64,000 bases of DNA, from assembly GCA_036375695.1 (NCBI GenBank), contig DASVBU010000020.1, positions 1 to 64,000 of the forward strand. The letters run 5' to 3'. Shown one piece after another: positions 52,267 through 60,761 of this stretch (its first letter is position 1; each line of letters starts with the position of its first letter). The notes beneath the pieces were generated by a model. The model was not told where the DNA came from and ran no database searches. It saw nothing but the letters and a program-made list of their open reading frames with translations. The translations under genes were made by a program, and so were the position numbers. The DNA comes from ZC4RG35 sp036375695 (GTDB lineage Bacteria; Actinomycetota; Acidimicrobiia; Spongiisociales; ZC4RG35).

Positions 52267-52719
52267 TCAGGCCCCCAGTTTGGCGACCATGCCGAAGATC
52301 GCGACGAGGACCAGCAGTGTGTCCAGCGTGGCGACACCGGCCAGGCGAGCCGTCGCCGCCCTGGTCCCGGCCTCGTCCCCCCGTTCGATGGCATCCGCGG
52401 CCTTGAAGCCGGCGGGCGTGAGCACCGCCATCCCGAGGACAGCCCCGATGATCACCACGGTGAACCCGATGGTGACGAAGAGGTTCTCGAAGTCGTACGG
52501 CCCGTCGAGGACCAGCGGCACCCCGGTTCCCAGGAGCACGAGCCCGGCCGGCATGTAGAGACGACCCCCGAGCTTCGCCCCCACACGCATCCAGCCGGCG
52601 GCGAAGGAACTGCCCTCCGATCGGCCGATGCGAGCCACCGCCATCTGGACCATGTTGGCGCCGAGCCATGTACCGGCCGCGGCGATGTGGAAGAACAACA
52701 GGACGTTTCGGAGTGTCAT
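52267..52719 (-). CDS. DUF2269-like four-helix membrane protein
   Basis: 150 residues from ATG 52719. Four hydrophobic segments with the start TLRNVLLFFHIAAAGTWLGANMVQ, typical of small CopD/DUF2269-like proteins that may bind haem through the HIAAAGTW histidine. First gene of the run with the lipoprotein (5 bases) and LLM enzyme. Function unknown. Confidence 0.75.
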   Translation of the reverse strand: MTLRNVLLFFHIAAAGTWLGANMVQMAVARIGRSEGSSFAAGWMRVGAKLGGRLYMPAGLVLLGTGVPLVLDGPYDFENLFVTIGFTVVIIGAVLGMAVLTPAGFKAADAIERGDEAGTRAATARLAGVATLDTLLVLVAIFGMVAKLGA

Positions 52720-52801
52720 CCGGGCTCCTCGCTCGTCGAAGAAGTCGAGGTTATCGCCGCAATGCGCAAACCCCGGCGACCCGGTCAATACCATCGCCTC
52801 G

Positions 52802-53185
52802 ATGACCGACGACCGAGCCACCGCGCCAGGCTGCCGGGACGTCGCCGTCGTCACCGGGATCCTCCTCACCGCCGCGACCGTCATGGTCGCCATCGGGTTG
52901 TCGCTGATCGGCAGGGACGACTGCACGGGCGCCTGCGAGGTGGTCGCCCTCACCAGCCTCTACGCGGGTGGCCCGGTCTCCGGGGCCCTCGGCGTCCTCT
53001 ACGGAGGCGTGCACCTGGCCTGGCCCCTCGATATCACGCTCTGGGTGGTCGTCGCATTCGCCGCCGCGAGATGGGCCGGCGGCAGGGACCGCAGTCCCTT
53101 CCGCGTCGCCGTCGCCCTGATCCTCGTCGCCCTCGTCGTGGGACTAGTCCTTTCGCGGTTCGTCGAATTGGACATTACGGGCTGA
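52802..53185 (+). CDS. small membrane protein, unknown
   Basis: 127 residues with three or four hydrophobic stretches (VVTGILLTAATVMVAIGLSL, GGPVSGALGVLYGGVHLAWP, ALILVALVVGLVLSRFV) and two cysteines in DDCTGACE. No family recognised. The frame upstream of 52802 is antisense to the DUF2269-like start, so ATG 52802 is preferred. Confidence 0.6.
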   Translation: MTDDRATAPGCRDVAVVTGILLTAATVMVAIGLSLIGRDDCTGACEVVALTSLYAGGPVSGALGVLYGGVHLAWPLDITLWVVVAFAAARWAGGRDRSPFRVAVALILVALVVGLVLSRFVELDITG

Positions 53186-53212
53186 AAGGCGACCACATAG
53201 GGTGGCCTCCGA

Positions 53213-53560
53213 ATGCTCAGCGTGACCACAGCCCTCACCCGCGTCGTCGTCGGACTCGCCCTCGCCGCCATCATCACGGCCTCGGCGTCCACCGTCACCT
53301 GGAGCGCCCCGGCGCCGGGTGCGGACCTCCAGCCCGTGGGAGATGCCGCGGGGCGTGTCATGATCACCCAGGACGGTGCGGACGTCGTCTGGGTCTCCGA
53401 AGATGGGCCCGTGGCCACGGTGATGACGCTGGGCTGGGAGGTCCAAGACGGAAACGTGGAACTGGGTGGCGCGATGACACTCGAGACCGTCTACCGGACC
53501 ACGGGTGAGATCGGCATCGGCGAGCCGCCGAAGTCGGTCTCCTTCACCTTCGAGAGTTGA
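53213..53560 (+). CDS. small secreted protein, unknown
   Basis: 115 residues: hydrophobic N-terminus (TALTRVVVGLALAAIITASAS) with an Ala-x-Ala-like cleavage zone, then a beta-rich soluble part (GRVMITQDGADVVWVSEDGP, VSFTFES). No cysteine. 27 bases after the preceding gene. Its 3' end is convergent with the M16 peptidase. Confidence 0.6.
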   Translation: MLSVTTALTRVVVGLALAAIITASASTVTWSAPAPGADLQPVGDAAGRVMITQDGADVVWVSEDGPVATVMTLGWEVQDGNVELGGAMTLETVYRTTGEIGIGEPPKSVSFTFES

Positions 53561-53564
53561 TCTC

Positions 53565-54824
53565 TCAGGCGACTTCCAGGTATCGCTCCAGATCCGATTC
53601 GTCGAACGGGCCGACCGCGCCCAGGGTTCGCACATCCGACCCGTATAGGTCCGCGGCCACGGCCTTGACGTCGGCGAGGTCCACCGCTTCGAGACGGGCG
53701 ATTCGCTCGTCGACCGACAGGTGCGGGAGCCCGGTCAGCTCGTCCCGCCCCAGCCGGATCATGCGTGAGTTCGGGTCCTCCATGGAGAGGGCGATACCGC
53801 CCCGCATCGAGCCCTTGGCCCGCTCCAATTCCTCCTCGGTGATCCCCTCGGCGACCACCTTGGCCAGCTCGGCCTGGACGAGATCCAGGCAGGTGTCGGT
53901 CTGTGAGGGCGTCGTCCCCACGTAGACGCCCCAGGCGCCGGCGTCGGCGTAGGAGAGACGGAATGAGTAGACCGAGTACGCCAGACCGCGTTCCTCCCTG
54001 ATCTCCCGAAAGAGCCGTGACGACATCCCGCCGCCCATGATGTGGTTGAGGATCTCGAACGCCCATCTCCGCTCGTCTGCCCGATGCAGGCCCGGTCCCC
54101 CGACCACGACGTGCGCCTGCTCGGTGTCTCGTCGGGTCACCCGAATGCCCGGCTGGAACTCGACCGGCCCGTGATGATGGGTCACCGGCTCGCCATCCCA
54201 GTCGCCGAAGCGCTCGGCGACCATGCCGACCACCTCGTCGTGCTCCAGTGAGCCGGCTGCGGCCACGACCATCGACCCGGCGCCGTAGCGGCGCTTCCAG
54301 TACCCGGTGATGTCGTCCCGGGTCATGGCGCGGATCGAATCCCTGGTCCCGAGAACGGGGCGCTCCAGGTAGTGGCCGGCGAAGACCTGGGCGGTGAAGT
54401 TCTCGTGGGCGAGATCGTCGGGGTCGTCCTCCGACATGTTGATCTCCTCGATCACCACCTGGCGCTCCGACTCGATCTCGTGGGGTCGGAACGCGGGCCG
54501 CTGCAGGATCTCGGCGAGCACGTCGAGACCGGTCCCGAGGTCCCGGTCGAGCAACCTCGCCCAGTAGCACGTGGCCTCCTTGGAGGTGAAGGCGTTCGAC
54601 TCGGCGCCGATGGCGTCGAACGTCTCGGAGACCTGACGTGCCGACAGCTTCTCCGACCCCTTGAACAGCAGATGCTCGAGGAAGTGGGAGACGCCCGCCT
54701 CGTTGCCGTGCTCGTCCCGGGTCCCGGTGTCCACCCAGCAGCCGAGAGCGATCGACCTCATCGACGGCATGCGCTCGGTGATCACGCGGAGCCCGTTGGG
54801 CAAGGTTGTCAGCTCGTAGTGCAC
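53565..54824 (-). CDS. M16-family zinc peptidase
   Basis: 419 residues from GTG 54824 (VHYELTTLPNGLRV). The inverted zinc motif HFLEH (about 47-51) is in SHFLEHLLFKG, and the downstream Glu region is EIESERQVVIEEINMSEDDPDD. The second half has the substrate-binding RxxxY motif in FREIREERGLAYSVYSF. This is the PqqL/processing-peptidase type of about 420 residues, normal for actinobacteria. It clears peptides inside the cell or at the membrane. Heptamer repeats lie directly upstream. Confidence 0.92.
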   Translation of the reverse strand: MHYELTTLPNGLRVITERMPSMRSIALGCWVDTGTRDEHGNEAGVSHFLEHLLFKGSEKLSARQVSETFDAIGAESNAFTSKEATCYWARLLDRDLGTGLDVLAEILQRPAFRPHEIESERQVVIEEINMSEDDPDDLAHENFTAQVFAGHYLERPVLGTRDSIRAMTRDDITGYWKRRYGAGSMVVAAAGSLEHDEVVGMVAERFGDWDGEPVTHHHGPVEFQPGIRVTRRDTEQAHVVVGGPGLHRADERRWAFEILNHIMGGGMSSRLFREIREERGLAYSVYSFRLSYADAGAWGVYVGTTPSQTDTCLDLVQAELAKVVAEGITEEELERAKGSMRGGIALSMEDPNSRMIRLGRDELTGLPHLSVDERIARLEAVDLADVKAVAADLYGSDVRTLGAVGPFDESDLERYLEVA

Positions 54825-54837
54825 GGGCCAAGCGTAG

Positions 54838-54872
54838 GTACTTGGTACCTGGTACTTCGTACTTGGTACTTG
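54838..54872. repeat. tandem heptamer repeat GTACTTG (inverted copy of the 43.57-kb repeat)
   Basis: Five exact-length units: GTACTTG, GTACCTG, GTACTTC, GTACTTG, GTACTTG. The reverse complement, CAAGTAC, is a phase of the GTACCAA unit at 43569. It lies 14 bases upstream of the M16 start and 74 bases upstream of the vWA gene. Confidence 0.92.
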
Positions 54873-54894
54873 GAAGCACTCCGTACCCCGGTAC

Positions 54895-54923
54895 AGCAAC
54901 TCCTGCCTGCGGCAGAAGTTGCT
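54895..54923. other. 13-bp hairpin in the vWA gene promoter region
   Basis: AGCAACTCCTGCC and GGCAGAAGTTGCT pair with one mismatch around TGC. It follows GTACCCCGGTAC, itself a small palindrome. May be an operator, transcript leader structure or mobile-repeat relic. Confidence 0.6.
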
Positions 54924-54945
54924 CCATATGAGACAATGGTCGGTC

Positions 54946-57018
54946 ATGCGCGCCCGCGAGCAGACGTTCCTGAGCGAGATGATCGGACCCGAGGACCGGG
55001 CCATCGAAGCCGTGGTGGCGCGCTACCAGCGGGTGGCGCCCGCCGTGACCCGGCTGGCCCGAAGCCTCTCCGGCAACCAGAGCCTGCGCGTGCGTCTCGG
55101 ATCCGAGCCGGCCGCATCGGACGAGGAAATCGTCTGTGACCCCCGCATCTTCCAGGCCGCCTACCTGCGCAATGCCCCCGTCACCCCCGATGAGGTGGCA
55201 CTGGCCTCGGCGCTCCACGAGGTGATGCATCTCGTCTCGACCAACCTCGACGAAAGGAGGCCCCTCCCCGAGAACTGGCCGATCGCGGACAAGGAGAAGG
55301 CGGACGGTGTCGAGGTCGACCTGCTCACCGCGCTCGAGAGGACCGAGCGACCCGTGGCCGAGGTGCTCTTCTTCAGCCTGGAGGACGCCCGGCAGGAGGT
55401 GCAGGGTCTCGGCGCCTACCCCGGGGCGCGATCGGTGCTGGCCGACCTCTACATGTCCTCGCTGAGCCACGCCATCGCCAAGTCCGGTTCGCTGAGCCAG
55501 TTCGTCCTCGGCTGCTTCCTCCTCACTGGGGGCTACGTGGACCGTGAGGTCCTGGAGCGCCGTTTCGATGCCCGCGCCGCCGTCGCCCTCGACGACGCCA
55601 CCCGGATCTGTCTCGAGGCGGCCGAGACGGACGATCCCTGGGTCGTGGCGCGCCTCGCCCTGGAGTTGGAGGAGATCGCCCGCGTCCACGGCCTGATCAC
55701 CCAGGTCGAGGAGAACGCCACCCGGGCGCAGCAGCGGGCCGCGGCCCAGAAGGACGCCACCGACGCCGCCGAGGGAATCGACACCGTCCGCATCCTCTCT
55801 CCCATCGTCCACGACATGCAGTCGTACCAGGACACCCGTAGGTCGGCGGAGGACGCCACCAAGCGGGGCCCGGCCGACATCGCCTCCGACGAGTCCACTG
55901 AGCAGCTGCTCCGGGTCAGCCAGGCTCCCGAGGTGTTCCTCCCGAACGGCCAGGGTGGCCGCCTCGTGGTCGCCCCCATTCCCAAGGCGTTCGCCGGGTT
56001 TTCGGAGGAGGGGCATCAGGCCATCGCCGCCGCGGCCAAGGCGTGGGACCTGGCCCAGCGCCGCGTGTCCGGGGAGCTGTTCCCGCTGTTCGCGGCGAAC
56101 CAGCGCCGCGGCCTGCGTTCGGGCTATGACCAGGGCGACGTCTCGCCTCATGCCGCCCTCTTCATCGGGGCCGGGCTATACCAGAGGCTCTACGAGCGGC
56201 GCGCGGCCCGGACCCGTCGTCGCTATGCCGTCTCACTCCTGGTCGACGCCTCCGCGTCGATGCTGAGCCCCGGGAGGAGCCCCGGACCGGGTAGCTCCTG
56301 GGCGATGTCGGCGGCCATGCTCGGCGCCTGGACCATGGCGCAACTCTGCGACGAGCTCCAGATCGACTTCGAGGTCGCCCTGTTCAACCGCGGGTTCGCA
56401 GCCCGCGTCGACGACACCGAGGAGAGCTACCGCCGGGCCCGCTCCGCGGCCACCGCCGGGCTTCGCCGCAGCCAGGGGGCCGCCGCCGACAGACTCATCT
56501 CCACCGTGAACCACTACCTGGTGAAGCCGTTCGACCGCCGCTGGCGGGATGCCGAACCGGCGCTTGCCGGCCTGTTCTTCACCGCTGCCGAGCCGACGCG
56601 GGCCGCCACCCTCGCCCGCCGCAGCCCCGAGACCGCTCCGCCGGTGTCGTTGTTCGAGAAGGCCGCCAACGTCGACGAGCTCAACGTGATCCACGCCGCC
56701 GAGCGTATGGGCCGGATGGGCGCCGACGTGCGCATCCTCCTCGTGCTCGCCGACGGGATGACCCGGGGCTCGCTGCAGGCGTTGGCCGATTCGGTCGCCA
56801 CGGTGGAGGCGGGTGGCGCCACCGTGATCGGCATCGGCATCGGTGACCACACGGTGGACCTGGCCTACGGCCGCCATCAGGTGGTGGACCGCCCGGACCA
56901 GTTGGCCCGGGCCATGATCGACGGGACCCGACTCGCCCTGCGCCGCAGCCTGGGCCTGTCCGGGATGGACACGTGGTGGCTGCGGGCGTCCGGATACGAG
57001 GAGGATCGAGTTGCCTGA
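54946..57018 (+). CDS. CobT/DUF2201-like protein: HExxH domain plus vWA domain
   Basis: About 690 residues from ATG 54946 (54928 is also possible; no ribosome site precedes either). The N-terminus has HEVMH (about 91-95) in ALHEVMHLVST, with an acidic SLEDARQEVQG helix later, as in putative metallopeptidase domains joined to vWA. The C-terminus has a vWA domain with the MIDAS DASASM (about 433) and a later ADGMTRGS. Such proteins are the partners of MoxR/CobS-like AAA motors; cobaltochelatase CobT is one. The AAA gene follows with an 8-base overlap. No cobalamin genes are near, so a vitamin B12 role is doubtful. Confidence 0.75.
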   Translation: MRAREQTFLSEMIGPEDRAIEAVVARYQRVAPAVTRLARSLSGNQSLRVRLGSEPAASDEEIVCDPRIFQAAYLRNAPVTPDEVALASALHEVMHLVSTNLDERRPLPENWPIADKEKADGVEVDLLTALERTERPVAEVLFFSLEDARQEVQGLGAYPGARSVLADLYMSSLSHAIAKSGSLSQFVLGCFLLTGGYVDREVLERRFDARAAVALDDATRICLEAAETDDPWVVARLALELEEIARVHGLITQVEENATRAQQRAAAQKDATDAAEGIDTVRILSPIVHDMQSYQDTRRSAEDATKRGPADIASDESTEQLLRVSQAPEVFLPNGQGGRLVVAPIPKAFAGFSEEGHQAIAAAAKAWDLAQRRVSGELFPLFAANQRRGLRSGYDQGDVSPHAALFIGAGLYQRLYERRAARTRRRYAVSLLVDASASMLSPGRSPGPGSSWAMSAAMLGAWTMAQLCDELQIDFEVALFNRGFAARVDDTEESYRRARSAATAGLRRSQGAAADRLISTVNHYLVKPFDRRWRDAEPALAGLFFTAAEPTRAATLARRSPETAPPVSLFEKAANVDELNVIHAAERMGRMGADVRILLVLADGMTRGSLQALADSVATVEAGGATVIGIGIGDHTVDLAYGRHQVVDRPDQLARAMIDGTRLALRRSLGLSGMDTWWLRASGYEEDRVA

Positions 57019-58021
57019 GAAAGTCGTCTTCGAGGACCCACGCGGCGAAGGGCCGCCCATCGAGCTGGAGAAGTTCGAGCTCGACCCGTCGGTGCCCGAC
57101 TTCGATTTCAGGGCCCGCAAGATCCCCCAGCCCGACCCTCACTACGTGGACCTGGGGATGCTCTATCGCTTCGCCCAGATCGAATGGGCCCGACGCTCCG
57201 GCGCCGAGGGTCTGGCGCCTCTCCATGTGGCGGTGCGCGGTCACATGGGGACCGGCAAGGACCACGACATCGAGCAGTTCGCCGCCGCGTTGGGTCTCCC
57301 CTACTTCCGAATCCCGCTCACGGGCGAGGTGCGCGACGTGACCCTCATCGGGTCCACACAGCTCCACGGAGACGGCAAGGGTGGCACCGAGAGCCGCTGG
57401 CAGGACGGCGAGATCACCCGGGCCATCAGGGGCCCGGGCCTGGTCAACCTCTCCGAGTTGAACGCCGCCGGCGCCGAGACCCTCTTCGCCCTGCACGGCC
57501 TTCTCGACCGCTATGCCGCACTCGACCTCCCCACGGGCGAGACGGTGCCGCTGAGAGAGGACGTTCGCGTCTTCGGGACGATGAACCCGACCGACATACG
57601 GGACTACGCAGGCACCCAGACACTGAACAAGGCATTCGCCGACCGCTGGGTGATCTGGGAGAAGCGGTTCCCCGGTGAGGACCAGGTGACGGTGATGCTG
57701 AAGCGGCGCTATCCGTCGATGACCGAGGCGTACGTCAAGGCGATCTCCCGGCTCACCGTGGAGATCAACGCGTCCTTCGAGACCCGCGACACGGGTGTGA
57801 GGGTCGAGACGCCGCTCTCACTCCGGACGGTCCTCGACCGGATCCCCGCCGGCCTCCTAATCCACGCCCGGGATTCGGACCCGTTGCGGCGGACCTGGGA
57901 GGAGTTCGTGCTGCCCCAGGTCGACGCCTACGACCGTGACCACTACGAGACCGTGTGGAACGCCGTCGTCAGGCGCGGGCCGTCCGAGCGTCCGTACGGT
58001 CCCGGCGTCCCGATACCCTGA
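57011..58021 (+). CDS. CobS-like AAA protein with altered Walker motifs
   Basis: 336 residues from TTG 57011, with AGGAGGA a few bases upstream inside the preceding gene. Overall similarity is to CobS/MoxR ATPases: GHMGTGKDHDIEQFAAALG (77-95), IPLTGEVRDVTLIGST, EITRAIRGPGLVNLSELNAA, FGTMNPTD (sensor 1 Asn192). In Walker A the Ser/Thr after Lys83 is Asp84; in Walker B the usual Asp before Glu149 is Ser148. This is a reciprocal change at the two magnesium ligands. Arg-rich C-terminal helical lid follows. Forms a pair with the vWA protein. Confidence 0.75.
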   Translation: MPEKVVFEDPRGEGPPIELEKFELDPSVPDFDFRARKIPQPDPHYVDLGMLYRFAQIEWARRSGAEGLAPLHVAVRGHMGTGKDHDIEQFAAALGLPYFRIPLTGEVRDVTLIGSTQLHGDGKGGTESRWQDGEITRAIRGPGLVNLSELNAAGAETLFALHGLLDRYAALDLPTGETVPLREDVRVFGTMNPTDIRDYAGTQTLNKAFADRWVIWEKRFPGEDQVTVMLKRRYPSMTEAYVKAISRLTVEINASFETRDTGVRVETPLSLRTVLDRIPAGLLIHARDSDPLRRTWEEFVLPQVDAYDRDHYETVWNAVVRRGPSERPYGPGVPIP

Positions 58022-58026
58022 GTCCG

Positions 58027-59109
58027 GTGGCATACGAACTCAACGACTCCGACCTGCAGGAGCGGATCGTCCAACTCGTCGCCGATGCCGCCGACGGGGA
58101 CAACCAGGACCTGATCGCCGAGATGATCACGACGGTCATCAAGCTGCACAGGGACAACGCCACCCGGGGTGACTTGAAGCTGATCAACACGGCGCTCAAG
58201 GAGATGCGCTACTCCAACCTGGTGTTCTCCCGGCACCAGGAGCCGAAGGTGACGATCTTCGGCTCGGCGCGGATCAAGGAGGGAGACCCGAACTTCGAGC
58301 TCGCCGCCGAGTTCGCCGCCGACATGGTCGGCCACGGGTGGGGTGTGATCACGGGCGCGGGCCCCGGGATCATGGAGGCCGGGAGCAAGGGAGCCGGTCC
58401 CGACAACTCCTACGGGGTCAACATCCGGCTCCCGTTCGAGGACGAGGCGAACTCCTATCTCCGCCCCGACCGGACCGTCAACTTCAAGTACTTCTTCACC
58501 AGGAAGCTCGGCTTCGTCAAGGAGTCACACGCCTTCGCCATCTTCCCGGGTGGCTGGGGCACCCTCGACGAGGCCTTCGAACTGCTCACGCTGGTGCAGA
58601 CCGGGAAGAGCGACCTCCACCCGATCGTGCTCATCGAGGCCGAAGGCACCGGCTTCTGGGGCCCGTTGATCGGGGTGGTCCGGGACGTCCAGGCCAAGCT
58701 GGGCCTGATCTCTCCCGACGATCTCTCGCTGTTCCTGCACACCACGAGCTCGGAGGAGGCGTGCGAGCACATCCGCCACTTCTACTCCAACTACCACTCG
58801 CAGCGGTACGTGGGCGGTCGCCTCGTCCTCCGTCTCCGTGTCGCCCCGACGGAGGAGCAACTCGCCGAGCTCAGCAGGGAATTCGCCGACATACTCGTCG
58901 ATGGGGCGATCGAGACCGCAGAGCCGTCACCGGGCGAAATCGCCGACGGCGACGCCCTCGAATTGGCCCGCGTGTCGCTGCATTTCAACCGGAGGAGCTT
59001 CGGACGTCTCCGCCAGTTGATCGACCGTCTCAACGACCTGGCACAGCTCCCGGACATGGTGGAGGTGCCCACTCCGATGACCGAGGAGATGGCCGAACGG
59101 CCCTGGTGA
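58027..59109 (+). CDS. LOG-family (TIGR00730-like) nucleotide-binding protein
   Basis: 360 residues from GTG 58027 (5 bases after the AAA gene). Rossmann-type core with TIFGSARIKEGDPNFELAAEF, GWGVITGAGPGIMEAGSKGA and the signature PGGWGTLDE. The LOG family includes cytokinin-forming phosphoribohydrolases and PpnN-like nucleosidases that split nucleoside monophosphates. The extra 50 residues before and 120 after the core are as in long actinobacterial members. Confidence 0.88.
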   Translation: MAYELNDSDLQERIVQLVADAADGDNQDLIAEMITTVIKLHRDNATRGDLKLINTALKEMRYSNLVFSRHQEPKVTIFGSARIKEGDPNFELAAEFAADMVGHGWGVITGAGPGIMEAGSKGAGPDNSYGVNIRLPFEDEANSYLRPDRTVNFKYFFTRKLGFVKESHAFAIFPGGWGTLDEAFELLTLVQTGKSDLHPIVLIEAEGTGFWGPLIGVVRDVQAKLGLISPDDLSLFLHTTSSEEACEHIRHFYSNYHSQRYVGGRLVLRLRVAPTEEQLAELSREFADILVDGAIETAEPSPGEIADGDALELARVSLHFNRRSFGRLRQLIDRLNDLAQLPDMVEVPTPMTEEMAERPW

Positions 59110-59160
59110 ACCCCCCTTCGCCTTGGAAATAGGGTCGTATCGCACGGTAGAATCCTGCCG

Positions 59161-59892
59161 GTGCGCGACATCCTCTCCGACCTGGTAGCCGAGCAACAGT
59201 TCCTCGACCAGTCCCTGCAACGGGTGCCGATAAAGGTCTGGGATTTGGTCACTCCGAACAAGCCCTGGACCGTTCGCGACACCATCTCGCATCTCGCCGA
59301 TTTCGAGGAACTCGGCGCCGACGCCCTCAACGGGGGCAAGCGGGTAGAGGAGTGGCAGAAGGCATCCGACCTCGAGGCGATGAAGAAGGTCGCCATCAAG
59401 AAGGGCCGGTCCATGCGCCCCCAGGACGTCATCGAGTGGTGGCGAGCCGGCCGTGCCCGGGTGGTCGAGCCCCTGTCCCACATGTCGCCGGAGGACCGCG
59501 TCCCCTGGATCGCCGGTGACATGAGCGCCAAGACCTTCGCCACCTTCCGTCTCATGGAGACGTGGATGCACGGTCTCGACATCTACCAGACGCTGGGCAT
59601 CGAGGTCGAGGACACACAGCGCATCCGCCACGTCTGCTGGCTCGGTTGGAAGACCCTCCCCTATGCCTTCAAGCAAGCCGGTGAGCACTATGAGCCGATC
59701 CGGGTCGAGGTGATCGGCCCCGGCTACGCGAAATGGGTCTACGGCCCCGAGGACACCGACCAGCTGATCAAGGGCTCGGCGTCCGACTGGGCGCGCCTGG
59801 TCGTGCATCGCGTCAAGCCATCCGACACCCGTCTCAAGGTCACCGGCTCCTACGCCGAGACCGCCATCAAGGTCGCCCGGGCCTTCCTGTGA
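59161..59892 (+). CDS. TIGR03084-type DinB-fold protein (mycothiol-dependent isomerase-like)
   Basis: 243 residues from GTG 59161. A four-helix DinB-type bundle with metal-binding histidines in TVRDTISHLADFEE and RLMETWMHGLDIYQTLG, as in mycothiol-dependent maleylpyruvate isomerase and the TIGR03084 actinobacterial family. The C-terminal part ends like the SCP2-like domain. Substrate unknown. A TAGAAT hexamer 8-13 bases upstream of the GTG hints at a leaderless or short-leader transcript. Confidence 0.85.
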   Translation: MRDILSDLVAEQQFLDQSLQRVPIKVWDLVTPNKPWTVRDTISHLADFEELGADALNGGKRVEEWQKASDLEAMKKVAIKKGRSMRPQDVIEWWRAGRARVVEPLSHMSPEDRVPWIAGDMSAKTFATFRLMETWMHGLDIYQTLGIEVEDTQRIRHVCWLGWKTLPYAFKQAGEHYEPIRVEVIGPGYAKWVYGPEDTDQLIKGSASDWARLVVHRVKPSDTRLKVTGSYAETAIKVARAFL

Positions 59893-60677
59893 GCGCCATC
59901 CCCCGTCTGGTGGGGATGATCCATCTCGCCCCCCTTCCCGGCTCGCCGCGTCATGGCGGATCGATGGGTGCGGTCATCGAGTCGGCGGTTCGGGACGCCA
60001 CGATGCTGGCCGACATCGGCTTTCCCTGTCTGATGGTGGAGAACTTCGGCGACGTCCCCTTCTTCCCCGACCGGGTGCCGCCCGAGACTGTGGCCGCCAT
60101 GACCCTGGCAGTGTCCGAGATCTCCCGTGCCGTGGCCTTGCCCCTCGGGATCAACGTCCTTCGCAACGACGCCCTGGCCGCGCTGGGCATCGCGGCCGCG
60201 ACGGGTGCCGCGTTCATCCGCGTCAACGTCCTCGTCGGAACCATGTACACCGACCAGGGCCCCATCGTGGGCCGGGCGGCCGAAGTCGCCCGCGCCCGCG
60301 CCGCGTTGGCTCCTCACGTCCAGGTATGGGCGGACGTGATGGTCAAGCACTCCACTCCCCCGCCCGGGCTGGACGCCGCCCTGGCGGCCCGGGACACGAT
60401 GGAGCGCGGCCTGGCCGACGCCGTCATCGTCTCCGGTTCGGGGACCGGTCAACCGGTCGATCCCGATCTCGGCAAGCGGATCCGGGAGGCCGTGCCCGGG
60501 AGCCGGCTGGTCATCGGTTCCGGGGCGACTCCGGAGAATCTCGAGGACCTGACTTCGTTCGCCGACACGGTGATCGTCGGCACGTCCATCAAGGTCGATG
60601 GTGACGCCCGCAACCCGGTCGACCCGGCCAGGGCGGCGGCGTTTCGGGCCGCAGCGGCCTCCGCGGGCCTGATTTGA
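59889..60677 (+). CDS. BtpA/SgcQ-family TIM-barrel protein
   Basis: 262 residues from GTG 59889 (GTGA overlap). Seen: GMIHLAPLPGSPRHGG at the start, DIGFPCLMVENFGDVPF, LPLGINVLRNDALAAL, RVNVLVGTMYTDQGPIVGRA and IVSGSGTGQPVD, which are BtpA hallmarks. BtpA was described as needed for photosystem I in cyanobacteria; in other bacteria the role is unknown, and the barrel resembles phosphate-binding enzymes. Translationally coupled with the preceding gene. Confidence 0.9.
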   Translation: MSAIPRLVGMIHLAPLPGSPRHGGSMGAVIESAVRDATMLADIGFPCLMVENFGDVPFFPDRVPPETVAAMTLAVSEISRAVALPLGINVLRNDALAALGIAAATGAAFIRVNVLVGTMYTDQGPIVGRAAEVARARAALAPHVQVWADVMVKHSTPPPGLDAALAARDTMERGLADAVIVSGSGTGQPVDPDLGKRIREAVPGSRLVIGSGATPENLEDLTSFADTVIVGTSIKVDGDARNPVDPARAAAFRAAAASAGLI

Positions 60678-60761
60678 GGGCCTGTGGATATTGGGACGGG
60701 CGACCCATACCCGCGCCACGCATCATCGCCAAGACTCTGATGATCGACGGATGGGCGGACG

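Noticed and set aside
53491..56151. Open minus-strand frame of 886 codons opposite the M16 and vWA genes
   Set aside because: It runs antisense to vWA motifs and in another frame of the M16 gene, shows no domain, is low in complexity, and is a product of high GC with few stop codons.
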